Positions 42,106 to 50,230 of a DNA stretch of 64,000 nucleotides are shown in pieces. Each line of letters starts with the position of its first letter. Position 1 is the stretch's first letter. Position numbers and translations under genes: made by a program. The stretch covers positions 25,543 through 89,542 of the forward strand of contig NZ_AOLY01000040.1 of NCBI RefSeq assembly GCF_000336635.1, given 5' to 3'. The notes beneath the pieces were generated by a model that saw only the letters and a list, made by a program, of their open reading frames with translations, did not search any database and was not told the origin of the DNA. Source of the DNA: Haloarcula japonica DSM 6131 (GTDB lineage Archaea; Halobacteriota; Halobacteria; Halobacteriales; Haloarculaceae).

Positions 42106-42938
42106 TGGCAACAACTGAATCCGACCTCGGCGGTCCGACCGACCTTTCTGAAGACGAACAGCGCGCAGTCGAGGCACAGCTGCTCCGGCTCGCCGACGAT
42201 GAGCTGATTCAGGCCGAACGCTACACGTTCTGGCAGGTGCGTGCGCCGACACTGGAATCGGACCTCTCGATTTCGAACAACGCACAGGACGAGCTGGGCC
42301 ACGCACGACTGTGGTACGATGCGGTACAGCAACTCGGCTACTCCGAGGAATCGCTCATCTACGAGAGCGACCCCAGCGATTTCCAGCACAGTACGCTCGT
42401 CGAGCTACCGTTTGCGGAAGGTGACTGGGCCGATGCTATCGTCAGAGCGTACCTCTACGACGTTGCTGAAGACATCCGCCTCTCAGCGCTTGAGGACTCG
42501 TCATACGAGATAATCCGGAACAGAACGAGTCGCATCCAGGGCGAAGAGGGCTATCATCTCGAACACGCTGAAAGCTGGCTGGACCGGATGGCACTGGACG
42601 AGGAAGCCAGCGAACGGGTTCAGGCGGCCATCGATGAACTCTATCCGTACGCTCTCACGCTATTCGAACCCGTCGGCGACGTGGAGGCCGACATCGACAG
42701 GCTGGGCATCCGGACGATGACTCTCGATGAGATGCGTACCGAGTGGGAGACTCGCGTCGAATCGTTCCTGACCGAACTGGGATTCGACGTGCCGACCGAT
42801 GCCGCCCCCGCAACGCCGGCAGGCCGGGACAACGAACATACCGACCACTGGCATGACCTGCACGAACAAATGACTTCGAGCTACCGGAATCTGGGACGCG
42901 ACGAAGCGACGCTGATAATGGCGGACGACGATGAGTAG
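42105..42938 (+). CDS. paaC: Phenylacetyl-CoA epoxidase subunit PaaC
   Basis: This 277-residue ferritin-like protein has SISNNAQDELGHARLWYDAV near residue 58 and GEEGYHLEHAESWLDRM near residue 147, typical of PaaC, the structural partner of PaaA. In bacteria PaaC keeps the fold but not a full active di-iron site. The gene lies between paaB and paaD with overlaps on both sides, so subunits are made in step. The call is strong. Confidence 0.93.
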   Translation: MATTESDLGGPTDLSEDEQRAVEAQLLRLADDELIQAERYTFWQVRAPTLESDLSISNNAQDELGHARLWYDAVQQLGYSEESLIYESDPSDFQHSTLVELPFAEGDWADAIVRAYLYDVAEDIRLSALEDSSYEIIRNRTSRIQGEEGYHLEHAESWLDRMALDEEASERVQAAIDELYPYALTLFEPVGDVEADIDRLGIRTMTLDEMRTEWETRVESFLTELGFDVPTDAAPATPAGRDNEHTDHWHDLHEQMTSSYRNLGRDEATLIMADDDE

Positions 42939-43365
42939 CGACTACGACCGGCCACGCGCAGACGCTGATGCCACCGCGTGTTCGTACACTGACTACGAGA
43001 CCAAGGACCACGCGGCGGACGACGTGCCAGCCACGGGTGAAGATGCCGACGGCATCGAACGCGACGTGTGGGCGGCCCTGTATCAGGTCGAGGACCCGGA
43101 GATGCCGGTCAGCATCGTCGATCTGGGCCTCATATACGGCCTCGACGTGTCCGACGGCGAAGTCACGGTTGACATGACCCTCACCTACAGCGGCTGTCCA
43201 GCACGCGAGATCATCCTCGATGAGGTCGAGGAGGCCGCCGAGAGTGTCGACGGAATCGAGACCGCGTCGGTCCGACTGGTCTGGGCCCCGGACTGGTCGA
43301 TTGATTTAGTCACAGAACAGGGCAAAGAAGCACTGCGGGATTTCGGAATGAGTTTCGACGGATGA
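42931..43365 (+). CDS. paaD: Phenylacetate epoxidase maturation protein PaaD, MIP18-like domain only
   Basis: This 144-residue protein contains the DUF59/MIP18 domain: DPEMPVSIVDLGLIYGLDV (about 49-67) and VDMTLTYSGCPAREIILDEV with the conserved Cys. PaaD is needed for a working epoxidase and probably supplies an Fe-S or iron centre. Bacterial PaaD has a C-terminal zinc ribbon that is missing here; it is encoded by the next, four-base-overlapping small gene. About 35 acidic residues precede the domain. Confidence 0.88.
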   Translation: MSSDYDRPRADADATACSYTDYETKDHAADDVPATGEDADGIERDVWAALYQVEDPEMPVSIVDLGLIYGLDVSDGEVTVDMTLTYSGCPAREIILDEVEEAAESVDGIETASVRLVWAPDWSIDLVTEQGKEALRDFGMSFDG

Positions 43366-43529
43366 GCGAACCGGACCCCAGTGTCACGACCAGCGGCGAA
43401 CAGACGGGCGCGGAGTGCCCGTACTGTGGTTCGACCGACACCGAACGGAAACACCCACGTGGACCGTCACGGTGTCAGTCGATCCATTACTGTAACGAGT
43501 GCCTGCAGCAGTTCAAGAAGTTCGAGTAA
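43362..43529 (+). CDS. Small zinc-ribbon protein equivalent to the C terminus of PaaD
   Basis: This 55-residue gene overlaps the paaD stop by four bases (ATGA). It encodes a zinc ribbon with CPYCGSTDTE, then RCQSIHYCNECLQQFKKFE: cysteines at 19, 22, 38, 44 and 47. This matches the C-terminal part of bacterial PaaD (CPRCGS then CxxCxEPFDxFK pattern) almost position by position. The haloarchaeal system therefore appears to make PaaD as two polypeptides. No reductase gene (PaaE, with FAD and 2Fe-2S domains) follows. Confidence 0.8.
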   Translation: MSEPDPSVTTSGEQTGAECPYCGSTDTERKHPRGPSRCQSIHYCNECLQQFKKFE

Positions 43530-43639
43530 GCTGTTATTACTCGCTAGTTCTGGCGTCGCATTTTATACCGTGAAACAGCGCGGCGGTTCCATTGATGACA
43601 CTTGACTGGCGGCGTGACCACGGCGCGTCAGCGGGAGCT

Positions 43640-45091
43640 TCAGCCGAGATTGATGTGGACGTTTTTCACCTCTGTGTAGCTCTCGATGGCCTGCTCGCCC
43701 TGTGCGCGGCCGTGGCCGCTCTGTTTCGTGCCACCGAAGGGTGTCTGTGGCCAGGTGTTGGGCGTCTCATTGACCATCACCATCCCGTAGTCCAAGCTGT
43801 CTGTGACGGTGTGAGCGCGAGTCAGATCGTTCGTCCAGACACAGGCGGTGAGGCCGAACGGTGAGTCGTTCGCGACCTCAATGGCCTCTTCCTCGTCGCT
43901 AACTTCGATTGCGGTAAGTACGGGACCGAAAATCTCCTCCTGTGCAATCGTCATCCCGTTGTCCACGTCGGCAAAGACGGTCGGCTCGACGAAGTGACCG
44001 GTGTCTCTGTCCGCCGGAACGCCACCGCCGGCCACAACAGTCGCACCCTCCTCCTTGCCGGTCTCGATATAGTCGAGAATCTCCTGTTGCTGGCCCGCAC
44101 TGACGACTGGCCCCATCTGACCATCGTCGTCGATGCCGCCGCCGAGTGGGATGTTCTCGGCGATCTCAGCCATCCGGGAGACCATCTCGTCGTAGACGTC
44201 TTCGTGGACGACGATACGCGAGTTCGCCCAGCACATCTGCCCGGCGTTCATGAAAATCCCGTACTGGATGCCGCGGGCAGCGGCATCGAGGTCAGCGTCG
44301 GGGAACACGACTGCCGGACCCTTCCCGCCGAGTTCGAGCGTGATGTCGGCGACCGCATCGGCAGCAGTGCGCTGGACCGTCTTTCCGACGCTTGTACTCC
44401 CGGTGAAGGTGACGTGATCGACGCCCTCGTGTCCGGTGAGTGCGTCGCCGGCCTCGGACCCCTTCCCGGGAACGACGTTGACGACGCCGTCTGGAAGGCC
44501 CGCTTCTTCGGCGGCTTTCGCGTAGTACAGCGCTGACAGCGGCGTCATAGCGGACGGCTTGAGAATAACGCTGTTCCCCGCCGCCAGCGCCGGGGCCAGG
44601 CCACGGCCGGCGAGCTGGAAGGGATAGTTCCACGGCGCGATGTGTGCGGTCACACCGACTGGCTCACGAGTGGTGTAGTTGAGCCGGCCGTTCTCGACGG
44701 GAATCTCGTCACCGCGGATCTTGTCCGTCCAGCCGGCGTAATGGCGGAACGTATCGGTGACCATGTCGATTTCCAACCCGGCTTCGAACGGCGTTTTCCC
44801 GTTGTCGTGGGACTCAACCATGGACAGTTCGTCTTTCATCTCCTCGATGGCGTCGGCCATCGCATGGAGTTTCGCCCGGCGCGTTCCCGGGTCCATCGTC
44901 GCCCACTCGGAACCGTCTTTGACGGCCGCCTGTGCCGCCTGTACTGCAGCATCGATATCGGACGCTTCAGCCTTCTGTACTGTCGCGTAGGTCCGTTCTG
45001 TTGCTGGGTCCTCCGTCTCAATGCTGTCACCGTTGGTCGCTTTTCGCCATTCTCCGCCGATATACAGGTCTGTCGGGCCGGTGTACTCCAT
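43640..45091 (-). CDS. NAD(P)-dependent aldehyde dehydrogenase
   Basis: This 483-residue protein has full ALDH motifs: APWNYPFQLAGRGLAPALAA, FTGSTSVGK for the cofactor, ELGGKGPAVVF with the general-base Glu, NAGQMCWANSR with the nucleophilic Cys, and EEIFGPVLTAI. It oxidises an aldehyde to an acid. Beside the paa genes and a MaoC hydratase on the same strand (147 bases upstream), it could supply the dehydrogenase half of PaaZ, which oxidises the ring-opened semialdehyde. It could equally oxidise phenylacetaldehyde to phenylacetate. The ALDH call is certain; the substrate is open. Confidence 0.9.
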   Translation of the reverse strand: MEYTGPTDLYIGGEWRKATNGDSIETEDPATERTYATVQKAEASDIDAAVQAAQAAVKDGSEWATMDPGTRRAKLHAMADAIEEMKDELSMVESHDNGKTPFEAGLEIDMVTDTFRHYAGWTDKIRGDEIPVENGRLNYTTREPVGVTAHIAPWNYPFQLAGRGLAPALAAGNSVILKPSAMTPLSALYYAKAAEEAGLPDGVVNVVPGKGSEAGDALTGHEGVDHVTFTGSTSVGKTVQRTAADAVADITLELGGKGPAVVFPDADLDAAARGIQYGIFMNAGQMCWANSRIVVHEDVYDEMVSRMAEIAENIPLGGGIDDDGQMGPVVSAGQQQEILDYIETGKEEGATVVAGGGVPADRDTGHFVEPTVFADVDNGMTIAQEEIFGPVLTAIEVSDEEEAIEVANDSPFGLTACVWTNDLTRAHTVTDSLDYGMVMVNETPNTWPQTPFGGTKQSGHGRAQGEQAIESYTEVKNVHINLG

Positions 45092-45238
45092 TGCAGTAAC
45101 AGAGGGAGTGCGCGGCGTCTTAGTTGTTATTATTGATCATTAACGTCCGGGCGATGAGAGCGTTGTCTTCGAGTTTCAAGCCGCAAAATTGCGGTACTAT
45201 CCGCTACCGATGCATCGCTTTCGGACACGTCTGTAGAC

Positions 45239-45697
45239 TCACTCGCGCTTCTTGATCAGGAACTTCATGTCGCCCTCGAAGACGACGGTCCCGTCCTGGT
45301 TTTCCATTTCGGTGTCGAGGACGACTAACCCGGCGTCGTCGCGCCCGACCTCCTTGGTGTTGTCGACGACGATCTCCAACTGGAGCGTATCGCCAATGTG
45401 GACCGGGTTCGGGAGGTCCATGTAGTTCATCCCGAGGAACGCGAATGCGGTCCGTTCGACGATACCGGTCCGGTAAACGAAGCCGGTCGCCTGCACGAAC
45501 GTCATTGGTCCATGTGCGATTCGCTCACCGAACTCCTGTTCTTCCGCGTACTCTTTGTTCGTGTGCAGTTCCGTCCAGTCACCCGACAGCGCAGAGTGCA
45601 TGACGAAATCGGATTCGGTGACTGTCCGGCCGACACTGATAAACTCCTGTCCCTCTTCGAAGTCCTCGAAGTGGTGTGGCTCGTAGCTGTACGCCAT
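45239..45697 (-). CDS. MaoC-family hydratase, possible PaaZ hydrolase half
   Basis: This 152-residue hot-dog protein has TESDFVMHSALSGDWTELHT (the Asp/His active-site region) and FGERIAHGPMTFVQATGFVY, then PNPVHIGDTL. These are standard MaoC hydratase signatures. The C-terminal domain of bacterial PaaZ is of this family and opens the oxepin-CoA ring; a separate gene next to an aldehyde dehydrogenase would fit a split PaaZ. A TATA-like tract (AAAATATAAATGG, minus strand) lies about 30 bases upstream. The family is clear and the PaaZ role is inference. Confidence 0.82.
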   Translation of the reverse strand: MAYSYEPHHFEDFEEGQEFISVGRTVTESDFVMHSALSGDWTELHTNKEYAEEQEFGERIAHGPMTFVQATGFVYRTGIVERTAFAFLGMNYMDLPNPVHIGDTLQLEIVVDNTKEVGRDDAGLVVLDTEMENQDGTVVFEGDMKFLIKKRE

Positions 45698-45795
45698 ATT
45701 TTTTCATGTAATAGCAGCCATTTATATTTTTACGCTCCGCTGACAGCAGCAGTGACCGGTATATATTTATTATTCCTGATAGAAACACAGATCGT

Positions 45796-46191
45796 ATGTC
45801 CGGCGTCGCCGACGAAGTCAGAGAGCGCATCGAATCAGACGCGTACTGCGAGACCCTCGGCATCGACGTCGTCGAACTCGACTCGGGGTACGCCCAGACT
45901 GAACTGACGATTACCGAGGACCTGCTGAACTTTCATGGGACGCCCCATGGCGGTGCGATCTACTCGCTCGCAGATGCGGCTTTCGCCGCTGCGTCGAATT
46001 CGCACGGCGAGGCGGCGGTTGCACTGGAGACAAACATCTCGTATCTCGACGCCGTCGACACCGGTGAGACGCTGTCTGCGACTGCTGAAGAGACGCATCT
46101 CGCGGACAGTACCGCGGAGTATGAGGTCACGGTGACTGCACAGGATGGCGAGCGCATCGCGACGTTTCGCGGACGAGTCTACCGGCCCTGA
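45796..46191 (+). CDS. paaI: PaaI-family hot-dog thioesterase
   Basis: This 131-residue protein has the PaaI motif LNFHGTPHGGAIYSLADAAF (about 43-62) with catalytic Asn/His/Gly/Asp positions, followed by a typical hot-dog strand pattern. PaaI hydrolyses phenylacetyl-CoA derivatives that stall the pathway and so rescues CoA. It sits between the MaoC gene and the convergent paaK. A TATA-like tract (about 45757-45771) precedes it. The call is good. Confidence 0.88.
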   Translation: MSGVADEVRERIESDAYCETLGIDVVELDSGYAQTELTITEDLLNFHGTPHGGAIYSLADAAFAAASNSHGEAAVALETNISYLDAVDTGETLSATAEETHLADSTAEYEVTVTAQDGERIATFRGRVYRP

Positions 46192-46194
46192 CAG

Positions 46195-47484
46195 TCAGTC
46201 ACGGTGGTCGTAGACGCGTTTCACCTTGCCGACCTGCGTTCGTTCGATGCTGCCGGGTGCGACGAGTTCGAGTTCGTCCGGGGTGAACGCGAGCACGTTC
46301 TCCAGCCGTTCGATGATTTCGTCTTCCAGCGCTTTGTCGCCCGGCCCTTGCTCGGCAGTCCGTTCGATGGTGAGTTCCAAGACGTCGAGGTTGTTCTCCT
46401 CGTAGAGGTCAATCCGGTAGTGCGGGGCGACGCCGTCGATGTCCAGCACAGCGTGTTCGATTTCGCTGGGATAGAGGTTCACGCCACGGACAATGAGGAG
46501 GTCGTCAGTCCGGCCGGTGACGTTGTCCATCCGTACCATCGTCCGTCCACACGCACACTCGTCGTAGTTCAGCGTCGTGAGGTCACCAGTCCGGTATCGG
46601 AAGACCGGTAACGCTTCTTTCGTGAGTGTTGTGAGAACGAGTTCACCCTCCTCACCTTCCTCGACCGGCTCCTTCGTGCGTGGGTCGATGACTTCCGGGT
46701 AGAAGTGGTCCTCCCAGATGTGAAGCCCGTCCTGCGCTTCGTGACATTCACACGAGACGCCGGGACCGATGATCTCCGAGAGCCCGTAAACATCGATGCC
46801 GTCGACGCCCAGCCGATCCTCGATTTCTGCCCGCATCGGATCGGTACACGGCTCCGCTCCGAAGATAATCGTCGAGATTGGCAGGTCGCTGGGGTCGTGG
46901 CCCATTTCCTCGGCCGTTTCGGCGAGGTACAGCGCATACGACGGGGTGCATGTGAACACATCGCTCTCCAGGTCGGTCATCAACTCGACCTGTCGCTGGG
47001 TCTGGCCGCTCCCGATAGGGATAACTGTGGCCCCCAGCTCCTCGGCTCCGTCGTGGAGTCCCAATCCGCCGGTGAACAGCCCGTATCCGTAGGCGTTCTG
47101 GACGGTGTCGCCCGGTTCGGTCCCGCTCGCAGCTAGCGAACGTGCAACGACTTCACTCCAGTTGTCGAGGTCGTCATCCGTGTAGGAGACGATCTTCGGC
47201 TTCCCGGTCGTCCCGGACGACGCGTGGATCCGGGCGACGTCCTCATCGTCTACGGCGAACAGACCGTCGGGGTACTCGTCGCGGAAATCCTCTTTCGTCG
47301 TCATCGGCAGCTTCGTGATGTCGTCGATACTCTGGATGTCTTCGGGCGAGACGCCCGCCTCGTCGAGCTTCTCCCGGTAAAACGGGACGTTCTCGTAGGC
47401 GTGCGAAACAATCCCCTGTAGTCGGTCGGTTTGTAACGCACGCAGCTCTGTGCGGTCGGCCGTCTCCAGTTGCTTGTACACCAT
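46195..47484 (-). CDS. paaK: Phenylacetate-CoA ligase PaaK
   Basis: This 429-residue protein starts at the ATG before VYKQLETADR; an upstream extension to 47583 overlaps promoter DNA. It has the PaaK pattern YENVPFYREKLDEAG at the N terminus, the P-loop ASSGTTGKPKIVSYT (about 84-98), YGLSEIIGPGVSCEC and a C-terminal ACT-like domain with GRTDDLLIVRGVNLYP. It activates phenylacetate with ATP and CoA, the entry step of the pathway. A minus-strand TATA (TTTTATCA, about 47512-47519) lies upstream. The call is strong. Confidence 0.93.
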   Translation of the reverse strand: MVYKQLETADRTELRALQTDRLQGIVSHAYENVPFYREKLDEAGVSPEDIQSIDDITKLPMTTKEDFRDEYPDGLFAVDDEDVARIHASSGTTGKPKIVSYTDDDLDNWSEVVARSLAASGTEPGDTVQNAYGYGLFTGGLGLHDGAEELGATVIPIGSGQTQRQVELMTDLESDVFTCTPSYALYLAETAEEMGHDPSDLPISTIIFGAEPCTDPMRAEIEDRLGVDGIDVYGLSEIIGPGVSCECHEAQDGLHIWEDHFYPEVIDPRTKEPVEEGEEGELVLTTLTKEALPVFRYRTGDLTTLNYDECACGRTMVRMDNVTGRTDDLLIVRGVNLYPSEIEHAVLDIDGVAPHYRIDLYEENNLDVLELTIERTAEQGPGDKALEDEIIERLENVLAFTPDELELVAPGSIERTQVGKVKRVYDHRD

Positions 47485-47615
47485 CGTCAATGATAGAGTG
47501 GAATGATAGTGATAAAATGGTTTGGGATTGACCACTCTGACCACCGGTCGTGCTTGCTGTGTGACTGTCGACAAGTGATGCAAAGCTATTTTTCAGTACC
47601 CTCAGAGTTCCATGT

Positions 47616-48788
47616 ATGCGGGACGCGTATCTCATCGGCGCAGGGCAAACGCCGTTTGGCTCGATGCCCGAAGAGAGCTACAGATCACTGTTTGACCACG
47701 CAGTCAGCGAAGCTATCGACAGTGTCGACCACGGTATCGATACGGATGCGATAGACGAAGCGGTCGTCGGCTCACTCGGCGTGGGCGGTCGACAGCTCGG
47801 TCTCTCGGGACCGGCAGCGACCGAACACGCTGGGCTGCACGGCGTCCCCAGCGTGCGCGTTGAAAACGCCTGTGCGGCGTCGGGCTATGCTGTCCGACAG
47901 GCAGTGCAGGCGGTCAAAAGCGGGATGGCCGACGTGGCGCTGGCTGGCGGCGTCGAAGTCATGACGGACATGAGCAGCGACGTGACGAAGTACTGGCTCG
48001 GCGTCTCCGGCGAAACAGAGTGGGAACGGCTGACCGGGACGACGTTCTCCGGCGTCTACGCGCAAATGGCAAGTGCGTATCTACGGGAGTACGAAGCAAG
48101 CGAGGAGCACCTCTCGATGGTCGCGGTCAAGAACCATCGGAACGGCGCAAAGAACCCGAAGGCGCACCTGGGCTTCGAATGCTCCCTGGAAGACGCTGTC
48201 GACGCTCCGGTTGTTGCGGACCCGTTGAACCTCTACCACTGCTGTCCGACCTCCGACGGCGCAGCGGTCGCGCTCGTCGCCAGTGAGGATGTCGTCGAGC
48301 AGTACACTGCCAACCCGGTCCGGATTGCCGGGGTCGGCGCGGCCAGCGACCGGGTCGGCCTCTTCCAGCGAGACAACTACACTTCGATTTCTGCTTCGGA
48401 GATGGCCGCAGACGCGGCCTATGACCGTGCCGGGGTCGAACCTGACGATCTCGATTTCGCAGAGGTCCACGACTGCTTCACCATCGCCGAACTGCTTGCA
48501 TACGAGGACCTCGGGTTCTGTGACCGCGGCGAGGCACCACAGTTGCTCGAAGCGGGAACGACCGACGCTGACGGAGCGATGCCGGTCAATCTCTCCGGCG
48601 GGCTGAAATCGAAAGGCCACCCTATCGGCGCAACCGGTGCCGGACAGATCGTCGAGGCGTTCAAACAGCTCACCGGCAGCGCCGCGGACCGGCAGCTGGC
48701 GGCCCCGAAGTACGGGCTCACGCACAACGTGGGTGGGAGCGGCGGCAGCGCCGTTGTCCATATTCTCGAACGGGAGGCTGCACGATGA
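47616..48788 (+). CDS. Thiolase-family protein, SCP-x/lipid-transfer type
   Basis: This 390-residue protein has nucleophilic C86 (VENACAASGYA), VHDCFTIAELL and GHPIGATGAGQ, matching the archaeal acetoacetyl-CoA-type thiolases. It overlaps by four bases the HMG-CoA-synthase-like/DUF35 fusion. In archaea, thiolase, HMG-CoA synthase and DUF35 form one complex that channels acetoacetyl-CoA, so this pair probably forms a comparable complex. The TATA-like CTATTTTT (47586-47594) lies 26 bases upstream. It is a second copy of the module at 21.8-23.4 kb. Confidence 0.84.
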   Translation: MRDAYLIGAGQTPFGSMPEESYRSLFDHAVSEAIDSVDHGIDTDAIDEAVVGSLGVGGRQLGLSGPAATEHAGLHGVPSVRVENACAASGYAVRQAVQAVKSGMADVALAGGVEVMTDMSSDVTKYWLGVSGETEWERLTGTTFSGVYAQMASAYLREYEASEEHLSMVAVKNHRNGAKNPKAHLGFECSLEDAVDAPVVADPLNLYHCCPTSDGAAVALVASEDVVEQYTANPVRIAGVGAASDRVGLFQRDNYTSISASEMAADAAYDRAGVEPDDLDFAEVHDCFTIAELLAYEDLGFCDRGEAPQLLEAGTTDADGAMPVNLSGGLKSKGHPIGATGAGQIVEAFKQLTGSAADRQLAAPKYGLTHNVGGSGGSAVVHILEREAAR

Positions 48789-50221
48789 CTGTGTCGGGGC
48801 TCGCGGCCATCGGCGCGTACGCGCCTCGCCTGCGGATCGACGCCGAAGAGTTCGAAGCCGCGTGGGGTCGGTTCGATGCAGCGGGGATCGACGAGAAGGC
48901 AGTCCCCGACGCCGACGAGGACGCCGTCACGATGGGTATCGAAGCGGCCCGCCGTGCGCTCACTGCGGCCAACGCGTCCGGCACGGATGTCACGCATCTG
49001 GCCTTTGCGACGACGACGCCGCCGATGGCTGAAGAGGACCTCGCGGCGCGACTCTGCAGTATTCTCAACGTCCCCGACGATGCAAAGACGCAGACGATGA
49101 CCGGCTCCACAGACTCCGGTGCTCAGGCACTGGACGCAACTATGGATGGCGGGCCGTTCGGGGACGGTGTCGGCCTCGTCATCATCAGCGACTGTCCGCG
49201 GGGCGATCCTGACAGCGAGGTCGAACACGCCGCCGGTGCTGGGAGTGTCGCGCTCGTTGTCGACGATGACGGTCCCGGAACTGTACTTGAGCGGGCATCA
49301 CACACGGAGGCATACCCCGGAACGCGGTTCAGAACGGGCGGAGACGACCGAACGACCGGTCTGGGCGTTACGCAGTACGACCGCGACGCGTTTACGACCA
49401 CGCTCGGCAGTGCGGCGGACAGACTGGACGTGCCCACAGAGACAGTCGATGCGGCAGCGGTCCAGTCTCCGGACGGAAAACTCCCGTATCGGGCGACAGG
49501 TGCGCTCGGCGTCGACGCAGAGACTATTGCCGCTGCGGACACAGTCAGTACGCTCGGGGACACCGGCGCGGCAAGTGCGTTTCTCGGGGCGGCGACAGCG
49601 TTTGCGGACGACGCCGAACGCGTGCTGATCGCCGCGTATGGAAGCGGTGCGAGTGCGACGCTGTTCGTCGTTACTGGTCCCGTTCCGGTCGAAACCGCAC
49701 TGGACGGTGCTGTCTCTCTGTCCTACGCCGAGTACCTCAGGCGGCGTGGCGAGATCACACGCGACGAGCCCGAAGGTGGCGGAGCTTACGTTAGCGTCCC
49801 GTCATGGCAGCGGACGATCCCGCAACGTCACCGACTCGTCGCCGGCCGGTGTTCCGCGTGCGGTGCGTTGAATTTCCCGCCGACCGGGGCCTGCAACGAC
49901 TGTCACGACCGCACCGGTGAGTTCGAGGCTGTCGAACTGCCCGGGACAGGGACAGTCGAGGCGATAACGACCATCGAACAGGGCGGTGCGCCGCCGGAGT
50001 TCGTCGCCCAGCAGTCCAAGAGCGGCCAGTTCGACAGCGCTATCGTCGTACTCGACGGTCCCTCGGGCGAGCAGACGGTAAGCGTCCCTGCACAGGTGCT
50101 TCAATCGACGGGCGAAGTCACAATCGGCACACCTGTCGTGCTGACGACGCGGCGCATCTACACGCAGGAGGGCGTCATCAGATACGGCTTCAAAGCACAG
50201 GTCGCCAGCCAGCGCCGGTAG
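48785..50221 (+). CDS. HMG-CoA-synthase-like protein fused to a DUF35 zinc-ribbon/OB domain
   Basis: This 478-residue protein has two parts. Residues 1-330 follow the archaeal HMG-CoA synthase fold (GAYAPRLRI near the start, SPDGKLPYRATGALG at 228-242, GDTGAASAFLGAA at 258-270, AAYGSGASATLF at 284-294). The catalytic Cys site reads GSTDSG (T109 aligned with Cys), and the catalytic His site reads VQSPDG (Q227 aligned with His). Residues 340-478 are a DUF35 domain with C356/C359/C370/C373 and an OB-fold. Without Cys and His it cannot be an ordinary HMG-CoA synthase; it may scaffold the thiolase encoded just before it or bind an acyl-CoA. Fusion and residue loss are seen directly. Confidence 0.8.
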   Translation: MTVSGLAAIGAYAPRLRIDAEEFEAAWGRFDAAGIDEKAVPDADEDAVTMGIEAARRALTAANASGTDVTHLAFATTTPPMAEEDLAARLCSILNVPDDAKTQTMTGSTDSGAQALDATMDGGPFGDGVGLVIISDCPRGDPDSEVEHAAGAGSVALVVDDDGPGTVLERASHTEAYPGTRFRTGGDDRTTGLGVTQYDRDAFTTTLGSAADRLDVPTETVDAAAVQSPDGKLPYRATGALGVDAETIAAADTVSTLGDTGAASAFLGAATAFADDAERVLIAAYGSGASATLFVVTGPVPVETALDGAVSLSYAEYLRRRGEITRDEPEGGGAYVSVPSWQRTIPQRHRLVAGRCSACGALNFPPTGACNDCHDRTGEFEAVELPGTGTVEAITTIEQGGAPPEFVAQQSKSGQFDSAIVVLDGPSGEQTVSVPAQVLQSTGEVTIGTPVVLTTRRIYTQEGVIRYGFKAQVASQRR

Positions 50222-50230
50222 CCGCCTCTG

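Noticed and set aside
48785..50221. Calling the protein HMG-CoA synthase
   Set aside because: The catalytic Cys and His positions are Thr and Gln, so the mevalonate-pathway activity cannot be supported.
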